Assembly (NCBI RefSeq): GCF_900108025.1
Contig: NZ_FNUS01000004.1
Span: 62,001-126,000, forward strand
Direction of reading: 5' to 3'
DNA length: 64,000 nt
Source: Halpernia humi
GTDB taxonomy: Bacteria; Bacteroidota; Bacteroidia; Flavobacteriales; Weeksellaceae
Shown piece by piece: positions 32,844 through 42,646 of the stretch. Within the stretch, counting starts at the first letter, position 1; every line of letters starts with the position of its first letter. The notes under the pieces were generated by a model, which ran no database searches, was not told where the DNA came from, and saw only the letters and a program-made list of their open reading frames with translations. The position numbers and the translations under genes are program-made.

Positions 32844-33323
32844 ATGCAAAAAGAAATTAATATCCATTTTGAAGCGATTGAAAATTATCAAGCATTAAAT
32901 GATGTTGAAAAAAAGTTATTTGATGCAGCGATGAACATAAGAAAAACAGCGTATGCGCCATATTCCGAATTTTTAGTCGGCTGTGCAATTTTACTGGAAA
33001 ATGGTGAAATCTACACCGGAACAAACCAAGAAAACGCCGCTTATCCTTCAGGTTTGTGCGCAGAAAGAACCACAATTTTTTGGACTGCATCTAATTTTCC
33101 AGATGTGAAAATTAAAAAACTTTTCGTGATTGGCGCGCCAAGAGACGCAACTTCTTCTACGCCAATTCCGCCGTGCGGCGCTTGCCGACAAAGTATTTTG
33201 GAATATGAAGCCAAGCAAAAAGATTTAATTGAAATTTATTTTGCTTCTTTGGATGGCGAAATTTTTAAAACAAAATCTATACGGGATTTACTGCCGTTTT
33301 CTTTTGATGCTTCGTTTTTGTAG
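32844..33323 (+). CDS. cdd: Cytidine deaminase
   Basis: A 159-residue cytidine/deoxycytidine deaminase giving uridine, part of pyrimidine salvage. The zinc site is formed by C72 with catalytic E74 in LCAERTTIF and by C111 and C114 in PPCGACRQ. Cys rather than His as first zinc ligand is typical of the homotetrameric form. The N-terminal AYAPYSEFLVGCAILLENG is also characteristic. The gene stands alone, and the 140 bp to the next gene shows no recognisable element. Confidence 0.92.
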   Translation: MQKEINIHFEAIENYQALNDVEKKLFDAAMNIRKTAYAPYSEFLVGCAILLENGEIYTGTNQENAAYPSGLCAERTTIFWTASNFPDVKIKKLFVIGAPRDATSSTPIPPCGACRQSILEYEAKQKDLIEIYFASLDGEIFKTKSIRDLLPFSFDASFL

Positions 33324-33463
33324 AATTTTTAAAATAAGTTTTTAACCACAAAAGGCACAAAAGTATAATGCTTTAAAAGATTATATTACTACGTTTTAAA
33401 GTTTGAAAAAGGCTAAACTACATGTTTTTTTCAATAATTTCAAACAACTTGAAATAATAAAAT

Positions 33464-34729
33464 TTACTTTAAAATCCGATCTAAAACCTGAATTTTCCCG
33501 TCAATCGGTTCGGTGATTTTTAAGCCTAAAATTTTTGCGATTAAGGGATAAACATTCACGTTTGAGAATTTATTAATTTCTAAATGTTCTTTAAAAGCGG
33601 GACCGAAAGCGTAGAAAGTCGCACGCATTTCAGGTGTTGTTTTTGGGTCGTAACCATGTTTTCCTATTGAAGTTTTTTTGCCTTTTTCAAGAAAAATATT
33701 TGGTGCTTTTGGAACTAAAAGAATTTGACCAATTCTGTTATAGCGATCGTCTTTTTCACTGAAATGTAATCTTTTGGGAAATCTTTTATCTAAAAATACT
33801 TTGTAATCCTTGGTTTCATTTTTTTTCAATTCGTGGTAAACGCTTTTTACTTCTGCGGGATTTTTCACCACGACGCGCAATAAAGTTTGAGAATTGAAAT
33901 AATCGAATCTTTTTTTATCTAACAGCATTTCAGGAATTGCGATTGGTTCTTGTTTATTCACTTTTATCATGCCGTGATCTGAAAGGAAAATGATATTGAC
34001 ATTTTTTAAGCCCAAATCTTTTACTTTTTGCACCAAACTTCCGACTGCCGCATCAATTAAATGAACCGATGCTTCTGTTTCCGGCGAATCTGGACCAAAC
34101 TTATGACCTTCGTGATCGACTTCCGGGAAATATAAGGTGATGAAATGTGGTCTTTTATCCATCGGTAATTTTAACCAACTTACTACTTTTTCGACTTTAT
34201 CTTCAGGTGAAAATTTTTCGTGATAATTGTAATAATAACTTGGTCTTTTTCCGCCTGCATCACTTTCTGAACCCACCCAAAACATTGATGCAGAAAGCAT
34301 TCCTTGTTTTTCTGCTAAAGACCAAAGTGGTTCGCCGCCATACCAACTTCCGTCTCGAACGCGGTCTTTATTATTCATGGCATAAAAATCTTTACGTTTA
34401 TAATCATAAAAAAAATTATCCACCAAACCGTGGTGAGACGGATATAAACCTGTGATTATTGAGTAATGATTTGGAAAAGTAATGCTCGGAAAACTCGGCA
34501 TCATGGCTTGTGCCGCAACACCATTTTCTGAGAGTTTTAATAAATTTTTTGCATTGTATTTTTTAGCATAATCGTATCTGAAACCATCTGCAGAAATTAA
34601 AATGACATAAGGTTTGGTTTCTGAAAGTTTTGAGTTTTCTCTTTGTGGAATGACGATTTGCGCCGTATCTGATTGTGAAAAGAAGAAATTGAAACTTAAA
34701 ATTAAAAGGAAAAATAAGTGCTTTTTCAT
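33464..34729 (-). CDS. Exported alkaline-phosphatase-superfamily phosphodiesterase
   Basis: A 421-residue protein of the type I phosphodiesterase/nucleotide pyrophosphatase family. Signal peptide MKKHLFFLLILSFNFFFSQS. Metal ligand D48 in LISADGFRYD, nucleophile T84 in FPSITFPNHYS, and later LYFPEVDHEGHKFGP, IFLSDHGM and GKHGYDP supply the remaining metal-binding Asp/His residues. It likely hydrolyses phosphodiesters or pyrophosphates in the periplasm (ENPP-like); the natural substrate is unknown. A minus-strand TACTTTTG box is at 34747-34754, about 20 bases before the ATG. Confidence 0.88.
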   Translation of the reverse strand: MKKHLFFLLILSFNFFFSQSDTAQIVIPQRENSKLSETKPYVILISADGFRYDYAKKYNAKNLLKLSENGVAAQAMMPSFPSITFPNHYSIITGLYPSHHGLVDNFFYDYKRKDFYAMNNKDRVRDGSWYGGEPLWSLAEKQGMLSASMFWVGSESDAGGKRPSYYYNYHEKFSPEDKVEKVVSWLKLPMDKRPHFITLYFPEVDHEGHKFGPDSPETEASVHLIDAAVGSLVQKVKDLGLKNVNIIFLSDHGMIKVNKQEPIAIPEMLLDKKRFDYFNSQTLLRVVVKNPAEVKSVYHELKKNETKDYKVFLDKRFPKRLHFSEKDDRYNRIGQILLVPKAPNIFLEKGKKTSIGKHGYDPKTTPEMRATFYAFGPAFKEHLEINKFSNVNVYPLIAKILGLKITEPIDGKIQVLDRILK

Positions 34730-34821
34730 GGTTTAATATTTAAGGGCAAAAGTAGATAATTTGTGCGTGAAGTTGAGTTAAATAAATATTAATTTCATGA
34801 TAAATTCTGCTCTTTTTATTT

Positions 34822-34860
34822 AAAAAAAACCGCCTTAAAAAATTAATTTTAAGACGGTTT
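34822..34860 (-). terminator. Intrinsic terminator of the TonB receptor gene
   Basis: A 14-bp stem with one mismatch (AAACCGCCTTAAAA / TTTTAAGACGGTTT, 34827-34860) followed on the minus strand by eight U. Confidence 0.75.
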
Positions 34861-34877
34861 AAACAGTTGCAATTTAT

Positions 34878-37043
34878 TTAAAAATGATATTTTAAATTGA
34901 GTCCGCCAAAGAAATACGCTTTGTTTGGACCAGGATTAAGGTCGGTTTGTTGATTTCCAAATTGTGAACCTTTATCGCTGTCATTAATATTAGAACCTAA
35001 AAACAAGAAGGTATAATTTATTTGACTTGTAAGATTATTTCCTGCGATGTATAAATCGGTATCAAATTTACCAAAACGCATTTTGTAACCCAATTTTGCA
35101 TTGTATTGCGTGAAACCTTTTACGAGTCTTTCATTTGCAAAATCTGCATAAACATCGCCTAAATAAGTGAAAGTATTATTTAGATAAAGTCCAACATTAG
35201 TATCTAAATCTAAACCAATTGCAAGTTTATTACGCGGAACTCCCACAACAGTTTTGTGGTCATAATTACCCGGTACAGTAACACCTCTTCCAACAATTGT
35301 TTTAAAATTAGTGTATTTAAAATCATAGTAAGACCAGTTTACGAAAGGGCGAACTGTTTTTAGAAAACTATTATTTTTGCTATAAACATAACCCAAACTT
35401 AGTTCTAAACCTTGGTTTCTTTGGTCGCCGGTGTTCGCAGTGTAAGTGTAAATATCTCCTGTAGAAGTAGATGTTGGAATGGTCGTTAATTTATCTTTTA
35501 CATTTATTCTAAAAACGGAAACTTGATAATCAAATCTTGTTTTACTTAAAAGACCTTGCACACTAAAATCCCACATTTTTGCACGTTCTGGTTGCAAATT
35601 TTCATTGGTAGAATTAATTGGTGCCCCAATAAAAGTAGCAGAAGAAGTTGGCGCATTATAACCTTCGCTGTAGCTCAAATTAAAAATCTGCTCCTTATAC
35701 ACTTTTTGCAAAGCGATATGCGGCGTGAAAACAGTATTGTATGTTTTGCTGAAAGAATTATCTGTATGACCAGGAATTAAATTTGGAATGGCAAGTAGAT
35801 CTTCACGGTTATATTTGGTATTGTTGCCGCTTAAACCTGCGATTAAAGTTAAATCCCACGGTTTGTAAGTCACTTTATCTATGGCAAAAAATGAAAGGGC
35901 TTGGTTGTAAGTTTTTCCATAAGACGAGCCTGCGATTCCTGTGGTTTCCAAAGGAACTGTTATGCTTCCGGTAAATCTATAACTGGTTCCTAAAGACCGC
36001 GAAATTTGATATTCTGTCCCAAATTCAACATCGTTTTTGAAGTTTTCATCAATATTATTTTTTAGATGAAACACAGATCTAAAACCGTAACTAGGATTTG
36101 AAGAATTACCTAAAGCACCTGCAGAAACGCTATTTGCATCTAAATTTGAATAAAAAATGGATGTTTGATTGCTTAAATTTGGTAGCATTTGCCAATTGTG
36201 CGTTACTGATGCTCTAGTTGTAATAAATTTATTACCAGAATTTTTTCTAGTGTACGCATCGTTTCCTTCTACACTTCCAGCGTAGTAACTGTCATAAGGA
36301 ATTTGTCCTGGCGTACCTTCATGCGAGTAATTTTGGCTGGCATAAACCGTCAAACTTTGCTTTGGATTTAATTTAAAATTACTTAAAAAAGCATAATCAT
36401 TACGTAAACTTGAGCCGTTTGGTCTGTAACCGTCGCTTTGGATATGGCTATAATTAAACATCACAGAATAATCATCACCAACTGCATCTACTCTAGTGGC
36501 AGATTGCAACAATCCGAATGAACCGCCCGCGGTTTTTTGTGATAGAGTAACGCCTTTTTGAGTTTCTGGGCGCATATAAAAACGTGCAACGCCGCCTACT
36601 CCGCTGCCGTACATTGTTCCGGCTGGTCCTTTGATGACTTCTACACTGTTTATTAAAGAAAAATCGATTCCTTCTAGAATAGTTGTATTATCTGCATTTG
36701 TAATTGGAACAGAATTTAGGTAAAATTTCACACCCCAATTGTTGAATTTTTGATCGTTTCCGTAACCACGGATTACAAATCTTTGTCCACCAAGATTAGT
36801 GCGTTTATCTACTTGTACGCCTGCCATGGTATTCATACTTTGTTCTATAAATGCAGAATTATTTCTGTTCAATTCATAGACGCCCAAAGTTTCGGTGCTT
36901 TGCGCATGTCTAGAAAATTCGGCGCGTTCGTGTTTAATTTTATTTCTACCTAATATTTGGACAGAATCTATGGTTTGCTCTCGGTTTTGTGCCAACGCAA
37001 ATGGAGATGCTAAAATAGCACCTAATAATAGTTGTATTTTCAT
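34878..37043 (-). CDS. TonB-dependent siderophore-type receptor
   Basis: From ATG 37043 the receptor has 721 residues: signal peptide MKIQLLLGAILASPFALAQ, a plug domain (MNTMAGVQVDKRTNLGG, FVIRGYG, VEVIKGPAGTMYGSG) and a 22-strand barrel ending in LNLKYHF. Plug motifs and the YSEGYNAPTSS and LQPERAKMWDFSVQG segments match ferric-siderophore or FecA-like receptors. An upstream ATG (37115) adds 24 residues encoded by a short-repeat leader and is rejected. No Fur box was recognised. There is a terminator immediately downstream. Confidence 0.85.
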   Translation of the reverse strand: MKIQLLLGAILASPFALAQNREQTIDSVQILGRNKIKHERAEFSRHAQSTETLGVYELNRNNSAFIEQSMNTMAGVQVDKRTNLGGQRFVIRGYGNDQKFNNWGVKFYLNSVPITNADNTTILEGIDFSLINSVEVIKGPAGTMYGSGVGGVARFYMRPETQKGVTLSQKTAGGSFGLLQSATRVDAVGDDYSVMFNYSHIQSDGYRPNGSSLRNDYAFLSNFKLNPKQSLTVYASQNYSHEGTPGQIPYDSYYAGSVEGNDAYTRKNSGNKFITTRASVTHNWQMLPNLSNQTSIFYSNLDANSVSAGALGNSSNPSYGFRSVFHLKNNIDENFKNDVEFGTEYQISRSLGTSYRFTGSITVPLETTGIAGSSYGKTYNQALSFFAIDKVTYKPWDLTLIAGLSGNNTKYNREDLLAIPNLIPGHTDNSFSKTYNTVFTPHIALQKVYKEQIFNLSYSEGYNAPTSSATFIGAPINSTNENLQPERAKMWDFSVQGLLSKTRFDYQVSVFRINVKDKLTTIPTSTSTGDIYTYTANTGDQRNQGLELSLGYVYSKNNSFLKTVRPFVNWSYYDFKYTNFKTIVGRGVTVPGNYDHKTVVGVPRNKLAIGLDLDTNVGLYLNNTFTYLGDVYADFANERLVKGFTQYNAKLGYKMRFGKFDTDLYIAGNNLTSQINYTFLFLGSNINDSDKGSQFGNQQTDLNPGPNKAYFFGGLNLKYHF

Positions 37044-37178
37044 TTTTGAAAAGTTGTTGAGTTGTATAATTGCGAAGTCGTGAAGTTGTAAAACAGCATA
37101 GTTATGCATTTGCAAAGTTTTTACAAATACTTCAACAATTAATATTTTAAATTAATTAAAAAAAGGGTTTTAAAAAAT

Positions 37179-37712
37179 TTAAACTTCTGGCGGAATACTA
37201 GGTTTTTCAATAAAATCTGAAAATTTAATTGAAAATTGATAGAAATGAACATTTGTCTTCAAAAAAGATTGACCCTCGATTTTCACAAAAAAATCTGAAT
37301 TATTCTTAAAAACTGGGTTTAATTTAAAAATTTTTACAAAATATGGTTTAATTTCAGGTTTGCTGAATTTAACAGAGAAAATATCTCTTATTTTGGATTC
37401 TATATTTGCTATTTTAGTTTCTTTTTTATCTTTAAAGCAGTAGTGAATTTTTTCTCCGTTTATGATTTTGATGGAGACTAAATCATAATAATAACCCTCA
37501 AAAATAAATTCTTTATCCTCAATCCATGTAGCTTGTTTTAGATCTTTGGCATTAAATTTTACAATTTCTTTAGAATCTAAATTTTGGAGAAAAATCTGAG
37601 TTCTCACTTCTTTTTTCACTTCATTTTTTAGATGGCGCAAAAAAGGAAGAGTCATAAACGAAAGGCTTATGATGACTGGAATAAGAAGAAAATAGTAAAA
37701 TTTTAATTTCAA
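37179..37712 (-). CDS. Membrane-anchored hypothetical protein
   Basis: A 177-residue protein with an N-terminal hydrophobic helix (YYFLLIPVIISLSFMTLPF, residues 5-23) and a polar, beta-rich remainder rich in Lys and Phe. It has no recognised domain. It lies between the TonB receptor and the large T9SS protein, transcribed in the same direction, but a strong terminator at 37832-37864 separates it from the latter. No function can be assigned. Confidence 0.6.
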   Translation of the reverse strand: MKLKFYYFLLIPVIISLSFMTLPFLRHLKNEVKKEVRTQIFLQNLDSKEIVKFNAKDLKQATWIEDKEFIFEGYYYDLVSIKIINGEKIHYCFKDKKETKIANIESKIRDIFSVKFSKPEIKPYFVKIFKLNPVFKNNSDFFVKIEGQSFLKTNVHFYQFSIKFSDFIEKPSIPPEV

Positions 37713-37831
37713 ATGGATGATTATTTTAGAAATTAATTTTTGGCTCTAAACAAATTAATCTTCGGCTAATTTAACAAATTTTAACAAAACAGAAGGTTTT
37801 ACAGACTATTTATTTTATTTAAAATTAAAAA

Positions 37832-37864
37832 TAAAAAAAAGAAGCAGAAAAAATCTGCTTCTTT
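37832..37864 (-). terminator. Intrinsic terminator of the large T9SS gene
   Basis: AAAGAAGCAGA (37838-37848) and TCTGCTTCTTT (37854-37864) form an 11-bp stem; on the minus strand it is followed by eight U. Confidence 0.85.
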
Positions 37865-37886
37865 AGGTTCATATTAAATTAGAATT

Positions 37887-40800
37887 TTATTTCTTCATTA
37901 ATTTTAATGCTTTGTTTCCTGATTCGGTTTTTACTAGAACTAAGTAAACTCCTTTTTGGAAATTATTTACATTAATATTGATTTTAGAAGTTGCTGTTTC
38001 GGAAATTGATTTCACTAATTTGCCTGATGCATCATAAATACCAACCTGTATTTTTCCTTTTAAAACTGAAGGTAGATAAAGAGTTGTACTTTCGCCCGCA
38101 GGGTTCGGCGCAATTATGATACTATTTCCTTTTGCTATATCAGAAGTGCCTAAGGTAGTTGAAGGAATGATGGATTTTATCAACCAACCATATCTATTTT
38201 CTAAAGGGTCTGTAGTTAAACGCAGACGAACTGCAACTTCATCGCCTGCTGTAAACTTCGAAGGGAAATCTAAAACACTAGTTTTGAATTGCGATCCTGA
38301 TGCTAAAACTTGACTTGAAGTATTGATATTGGTCCAATCTGAATAAGATTTTTCATCATAAGACCCTACAGGAACCCAATTAACTAAATCTTTTGAGGCT
38401 TCTACAACTGCAAAATCATAATCACCTTCCGTAAATGCTGCATGAGTAAGAGTTTCCGAAGAATTAGCACCTACAACAATTGGAGTTCTAAGATAAGTTT
38501 GATAAGTTGTATTAGCTAAATAAGGATGATCAGAATTATTTAAAACATTATAAGTAAATTTACCACCTACTTTATCTACTACAAATTTACCTCCACCAAC
38601 GTACACATCAGAAGCTGTAAAAGTCGGCAAATTAATATTTGCTGCACCAGCATTGAAACTAATAATTTCGACAGACTTCGTTTCTTTTAGACTTTCGTTT
38701 GGACCGTAAACACCAACTACAGAAATAGTATGTGTTCCTTCTGAAAGTGCATTCGTACTTGTGAAAGTGTAATCTGTATTTGCAACAGTGCCTGAAATTG
38801 TAGAATCGTAAACATTGTCTACATAAACTTTTAATGCTGTAACAGAAGTACTTGTATAGTTAAAAACCGCTTTTCCATGCATATCATGAATACCCGCTTG
38901 GCTAGTGCTTTTAATATTTGGTGGTCCCACAAAATCTGGTAACACATAAGTCGAAAGTTCTGGGATAGTGGCCGTCCAAACGCCTCTACCGTGAGTAGCA
39001 AGAACTACTTGATCATCCACTATTTTCATTCCCCAAACTGATACTGGTGGAAGGCCTGTAATTAAATACCAAGAGGCACCACCATCTGTAGTTTCAAAAA
39101 CACCTACATCTGTACCTGCCCATAAGACATTAGTATCAAAAGGCATTTCTAGTAAACTGTGTACTGGCACATCTGGAAAACCAGTATTAGTAGAAGTTGA
39201 AAAACCTGTAATGTCTGTCCAAGTTGCACCATAATCGCTTGTTTTCGCAATCTTTGCCATTCCCGCTACACTGAATAAAACATAAGCTTGAGCAGCGTTC
39301 ACACTTGACGCAGAAAGGCCAGATATATAATAAGCACCATTTATTGGAAGCCCACCAGTTGTTTTTGCAAAAGTGGCTCCATTATCTTTAGAAACGTTGA
39401 TTTTGTAAGAACTCGTTGGTGAATTTGAAGCAACAGCTCCTGCCCAAACAACATTAGGATTTGCAACAGAAACTTTTACAGTTGCTGGCGATTGTGATGC
39501 ATAAGTCCAATTGCCGTTGTCTGTAGTATTAAATGCAGTAACCGACCAACTAGCACCAAAATCTGGACTTCTCCATACCCCAGTGGAAGATACTGTAAAT
39601 ACTACATCTGGATTATTATTGGCATTTGCTAATTTAGAGTAAAAAGGAGATTTTGCTGAACCTTGGTCTGCATTGGAGGCATTAATATAAGTTGTATTTT
39701 GGACACCAGTAACAGATCTCGCAAAATTATTATACTGTGAGCCGTAAATTAATTTGTTTGTGTCTTTGTAATTCCAAAGCACTTCGAAACCATCACCGCC
39801 TAACATAGGAAGATAACTTGAAGTTGCAGAAGATGGTGCAGTTATAGTTGCATTACAGCCATTATCTTGCGCACCAGCAATATAAGCATCTACGCCTTTC
39901 TTTTTATCAGCACCGTAAAATTGCGTGGCATTTAATCCAACTGCTTTTGCTTTGAAATCACCTTCTGTTTCACCCGGATTTGTTTTATAGTCTGTGTACC
40001 AAACGCCGCCATCATTATTTAATAATAATCTAAATTGGCTTGCATTATTCGGATTCACTTGGCAAACCAAGCCATGTTGATCTGGATGCACATAAGTATT
40101 TAAGGTACCTGCTGTGTAACCACTTGCAAGACTTTTCACAGTATAAGTATTAGCAGTTGCATTTACAGTAATTTTCGCAAGATAAACGCCACCTACATAA
40201 GCAACATTCACATTTGTTGGGTGCGCTGTGATGACATTATCATACCATCCTTGGCTACTTAAAACCGCGCTACTGTCACCGGAAGCGTAGGCAAGTGCAG
40301 TCCAAGTTGTACCTGCGTTCTTACTATAATACATACCTGTTAAGTTTCCAGTATTCAGTTGAGTACTTAAGTATATTCTATTATTATCTGCTGGTGAAAC
40401 TGCAATTTCGATTCTATTAACGCTTGTTGGGGCTGAAAATGCTGTAGTCCAAGTTGCACCACCATCAGTAGATTTTATAACACCTACAGAATTTACACCA
40501 CCATATATTGCACTAAAATCTGCATTCGATTTTAAATCTTGAACATTACCCGCACTACTGGTTTTTGCCCAAGTTGTTCCACCATTTGTACTGCGATAAA
40601 CACCTGAAGATGTGCCAACTAAAACTTTATTTGCATCAGCAGGATCTACTAAAACTCTCCCTACACTACCGAAAGCAGAAGTATTTGAAAGATAAGACCA
40701 AGTAGCGCCACCATCAGTTGATTTCACAAGGCCTGAACCTGTAATATTATCTAAGTTTCCAAAAGGCTCTCCAGTTCCCGCATATACTATATTAGCATTT

Positions 40801-41585
40801 GCAGGAGAAATTGCAATAGTTGATGTTGCTAAATTTGGAACCGCATAATCAGTGGTATTTGCCCAACTTGTACCCGCATCGTTAGTAATCCACACACCAC
40901 CGCCTGCAGTTCCATCATACCATTTGTCTGGATTTGTTGGTGAAACCACAATTGCTCTACCTCTTCCTGGTACATTATTTGGCCCTCTTTCCGTCCAAGT
41001 TACGTTGGCTAACGAATAACTGTTCGGTTTTCCTGTCTTGTAATTTGCCGCTTTTGCTTTTGCTAAAAACGGACTTTGAAGTGCTTTTTCATACGCAGTT
41101 TCCAAAAATCCATTTTTGTAAAGCATTTTATTTGTACCTAAAGGCATTGTAATATTTCGGCGATATTCTGCCATTTCCTCAATACCTGTTTTTGCATTTG
41201 GTGATCTACCTTTGAGTTTTTTATCTATTGCATCTTTATAGATATTTTCGCCCGGTTTAGAAAGGCTCATTAAGAGTTCTTTTCTAACTTCCGCTTGGCT
41301 TCCATTTTCATCCAAATTACGGAACACATCATCAAAATCTGACTTTTCATTTTTGGTGGAAGCGAATTTCTTGTCATGTTGCGCTAGACCTTCTGTTTCC
41401 TCTTCTTCTGCTTCAGACATGGCCGGCGTAATAGCTTGTCCATTACCAATCAATACTTTTCCTTGCTCAGAAGGACTTTGATGAGGGATATTTTTGGAGT
41501 ATGAATTATTAAAATGCTGGCAAGCACTTAATAAAGACAAGGAACTCGCAATTATTAATCCTCGGATTAAATAGTTGTTTTTCAT
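37887..41585 (-). CDS. BNR/sortilin-like repeat protein with T9SS type A sorting domain
   Basis: A 1232-residue surface or secreted protein. The N terminus (SSLSLLSACQHF) has an apparent lipobox at Cys22. An acidic, Glu-rich segment follows, then about 700 residues of beta-propeller-like repeats with Asp-box motifs (SxDGGxTW, for example KSTDGGATW) resembling sortilin/GH74/exo-sialidase folds. The C-terminal ~75 residues (PNPAGESTTLYLP, then GIYDASGKLV and GVYLVLVKTESGNKALKLMK) are a type A T9SS sorting signal. Having both a lipobox and a T9SS signal is unusual. It starts 10 bases after a small lipoprotein gene, so the two form an operon. Confidence 0.82.
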   Translation of the reverse strand: MKNNYLIRGLIIASSLSLLSACQHFNNSYSKNIPHQSPSEQGKVLIGNGQAITPAMSEAEEEETEGLAQHDKKFASTKNEKSDFDDVFRNLDENGSQAEVRKELLMSLSKPGENIYKDAIDKKLKGRSPNAKTGIEEMAEYRRNITMPLGTNKMLYKNGFLETAYEKALQSPFLAKAKAANYKTGKPNSYSLANVTWTERGPNNVPGRGRAIVVSPTNPDKWYDGTAGGGVWITNDAGTSWANTTDYAVPNLATSTIAISPANANIVYAGTGEPFGNLDNITGSGLVKSTDGGATWSYLSNTSAFGSVGRVLVDPADANKVLVGTSSGVYRSTNGGTTWAKTSSAGNVQDLKSNADFSAIYGGVNSVGVIKSTDGGATWTTAFSAPTSVNRIEIAVSPADNNRIYLSTQLNTGNLTGMYYSKNAGTTWTALAYASGDSSAVLSSQGWYDNVITAHPTNVNVAYVGGVYLAKITVNATANTYTVKSLASGYTAGTLNTYVHPDQHGLVCQVNPNNASQFRLLLNNDGGVWYTDYKTNPGETEGDFKAKAVGLNATQFYGADKKKGVDAYIAGAQDNGCNATITAPSSATSSYLPMLGGDGFEVLWNYKDTNKLIYGSQYNNFARSVTGVQNTTYINASNADQGSAKSPFYSKLANANNNPDVVFTVSSTGVWRSPDFGASWSVTAFNTTDNGNWTYASQSPATVKVSVANPNVVWAGAVASNSPTSSYKINVSKDNGATFAKTTGGLPINGAYYISGLSASSVNAAQAYVLFSVAGMAKIAKTSDYGATWTDITGFSTSTNTGFPDVPVHSLLEMPFDTNVLWAGTDVGVFETTDGGASWYLITGLPPVSVWGMKIVDDQVVLATHGRGVWTATIPELSTYVLPDFVGPPNIKSTSQAGIHDMHGKAVFNYTSTSVTALKVYVDNVYDSTISGTVANTDYTFTSTNALSEGTHTISVVGVYGPNESLKETKSVEIISFNAGAANINLPTFTASDVYVGGGKFVVDKVGGKFTYNVLNNSDHPYLANTTYQTYLRTPIVVGANSSETLTHAAFTEGDYDFAVVEASKDLVNWVPVGSYDEKSYSDWTNINTSSQVLASGSQFKTSVLDFPSKFTAGDEVAVRLRLTTDPLENRYGWLIKSIIPSTTLGTSDIAKGNSIIIAPNPAGESTTLYLPSVLKGKIQVGIYDASGKLVKSISETATSKININVNNFQKGVYLVLVKTESGNKALKLMKK

Positions 41586-41595
41586 AATTAATAAA

Positions 41596-41973
41596 TTATT
41601 TTATCTTGATTAAAATTTCGTTCGGTTGATTTATTTCTCCTACTACATCACTTTTTTGAATCATTTCTGTGTAGGGTATAATGGCTAATGTATTGCTATC
41701 TTTCCAATAAATTTTTTCAGCAGCGATACTTTCAATCTTTTTCACCATCTTACCTGTATCGGTATCAGTGACGTAATATGTGAAAATTTTCACTGGACTA
41801 TTCATATTTTCAGCGATTTTATAATACAATGTATAAGTATTATTTTCACTTAAAGATTTTCTGAATGTACTCTGCTGATCCATCATTTCACTATTTTTAT
41901 TGAGTTCTGTGGTTTTACTTACATTGGTTTTGCAAGAAATTATAGAAAACGCAATTAAAAATAGGTATTTCAT
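41596..41973 (-). CDS. Small lipoprotein of unknown function
   Basis: A 125-residue predicted lipoprotein (MKYLFLIAFSIISCKTN, lipobox IISC with Cys14). The mature domain is short, with alternating polar/hydrophobic strands (TYTLYYKIAENM, KIFTYYVTDTD). Ten bases separate it from the large T9SS gene, so the two are co-expressed and could interact on the surface. A TATATTTG box on the minus strand is at 42013-42020, about 40 bases before the ATG. No family recognised. Confidence 0.65.
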   Translation of the reverse strand: MKYLFLIAFSIISCKTNVSKTTELNKNSEMMDQQSTFRKSLSENNTYTLYYKIAENMNSPVKIFTYYVTDTDTGKMVKKIESIAAEKIYWKDSNTLAIIPYTEMIQKSDVVGEINQPNEILIKIK

Positions 41974-42172
41974 ATTTATAAGTAAAAACGGGATGCTTTA
42001 CATAAATTTTATCAAATATATTAATAATTTTTAATATTTCAGGTCTTAATTTAATTTTTTTTTAACATAAATAACAAATAAAATGAAATAAGTTTTGTTA
42101 AAATTTTATCAATGAATTTGATTATAACCTACTAAAATATAAATATTTAAACAAAATAAATGGAACTTTAAA

Positions 42173-42207
42173 TAAATAAAAATGCCACTGCAAATTGCAG
42201 TGGCATT
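42173..42207 (-). terminator. Intrinsic terminator of the rpoB-rpoC-DUF3467 unit
   Basis: A perfect 13-bp palindrome AATGCCACTGCAA (42181-42193) / TTGCAGTGGCATT (42195-42207), followed on the minus strand by a U/A-rich tail. It is placed just after the DUF3467 gene. Confidence 0.85.
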
Positions 42208-42229
42208 CATAAAATATCTTAAAAAAATA

Positions 42230-42538
42230 TTAAGCTTGTACGTTGTTATTTTGTCCAACTACGAAAGGTTCCATTTCTTTAATTTCGCCAAATTGTTGCT
42301 CATAATTAGCAATATTTTGCTGTAAAGCAGCCATCACTCTTTTTGCATGCAAAGGTGCAAGAATTACTCTTGATCTTACGTTTGCTTGCTGAACGCCAGG
42401 CATTAATTGGATAAAATCTACCACAAATTCTGAAGGTGAATGGTTTACTAATCCTAAATTGCAGTAAACACCTTGTGCTACCATTTCATTAAGGTTAATG
42501 TTGATGTTATTTTGATCTTGATCTTGATTGTTGTCCAT
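42230..42538 (-). CDS. DUF3467 domain-containing protein
   Basis: A 102-residue protein. YCNLGLVNHSPSEFVVDFIQLMPG followed in order by VRSRVILAPLHAKRVM and ALQQNIANYEQQFG (three separate segments) matches the DUF3467 family, small cytoplasmic proteins of unknown function often encoded after rpoC in Bacteroidota. It follows rpoC by 108 bp on the same strand and is the last gene before the terminator, so it belongs to the rpoBC transcription unit. The gap contains a bulged inverted repeat around 42588-42634. Confidence 0.82.
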   Translation of the reverse strand: MDNNQDQDQNNININLNEMVAQGVYCNLGLVNHSPSEFVVDFIQLMPGVQQANVRSRVILAPLHAKRVMAALQQNIANYEQQFGEIKEMEPFVVGQNNNVQA

Positions 42539-42646
42539 TTTTTTAATTTTTAAATATTATTTATTGTTGTTTAATTTCGTTTGATATTGTTTGAAAAATT
42601 TAAGCGATGTTAAAAATTTCAAACAACTTCAAACGATTTAGAATTA

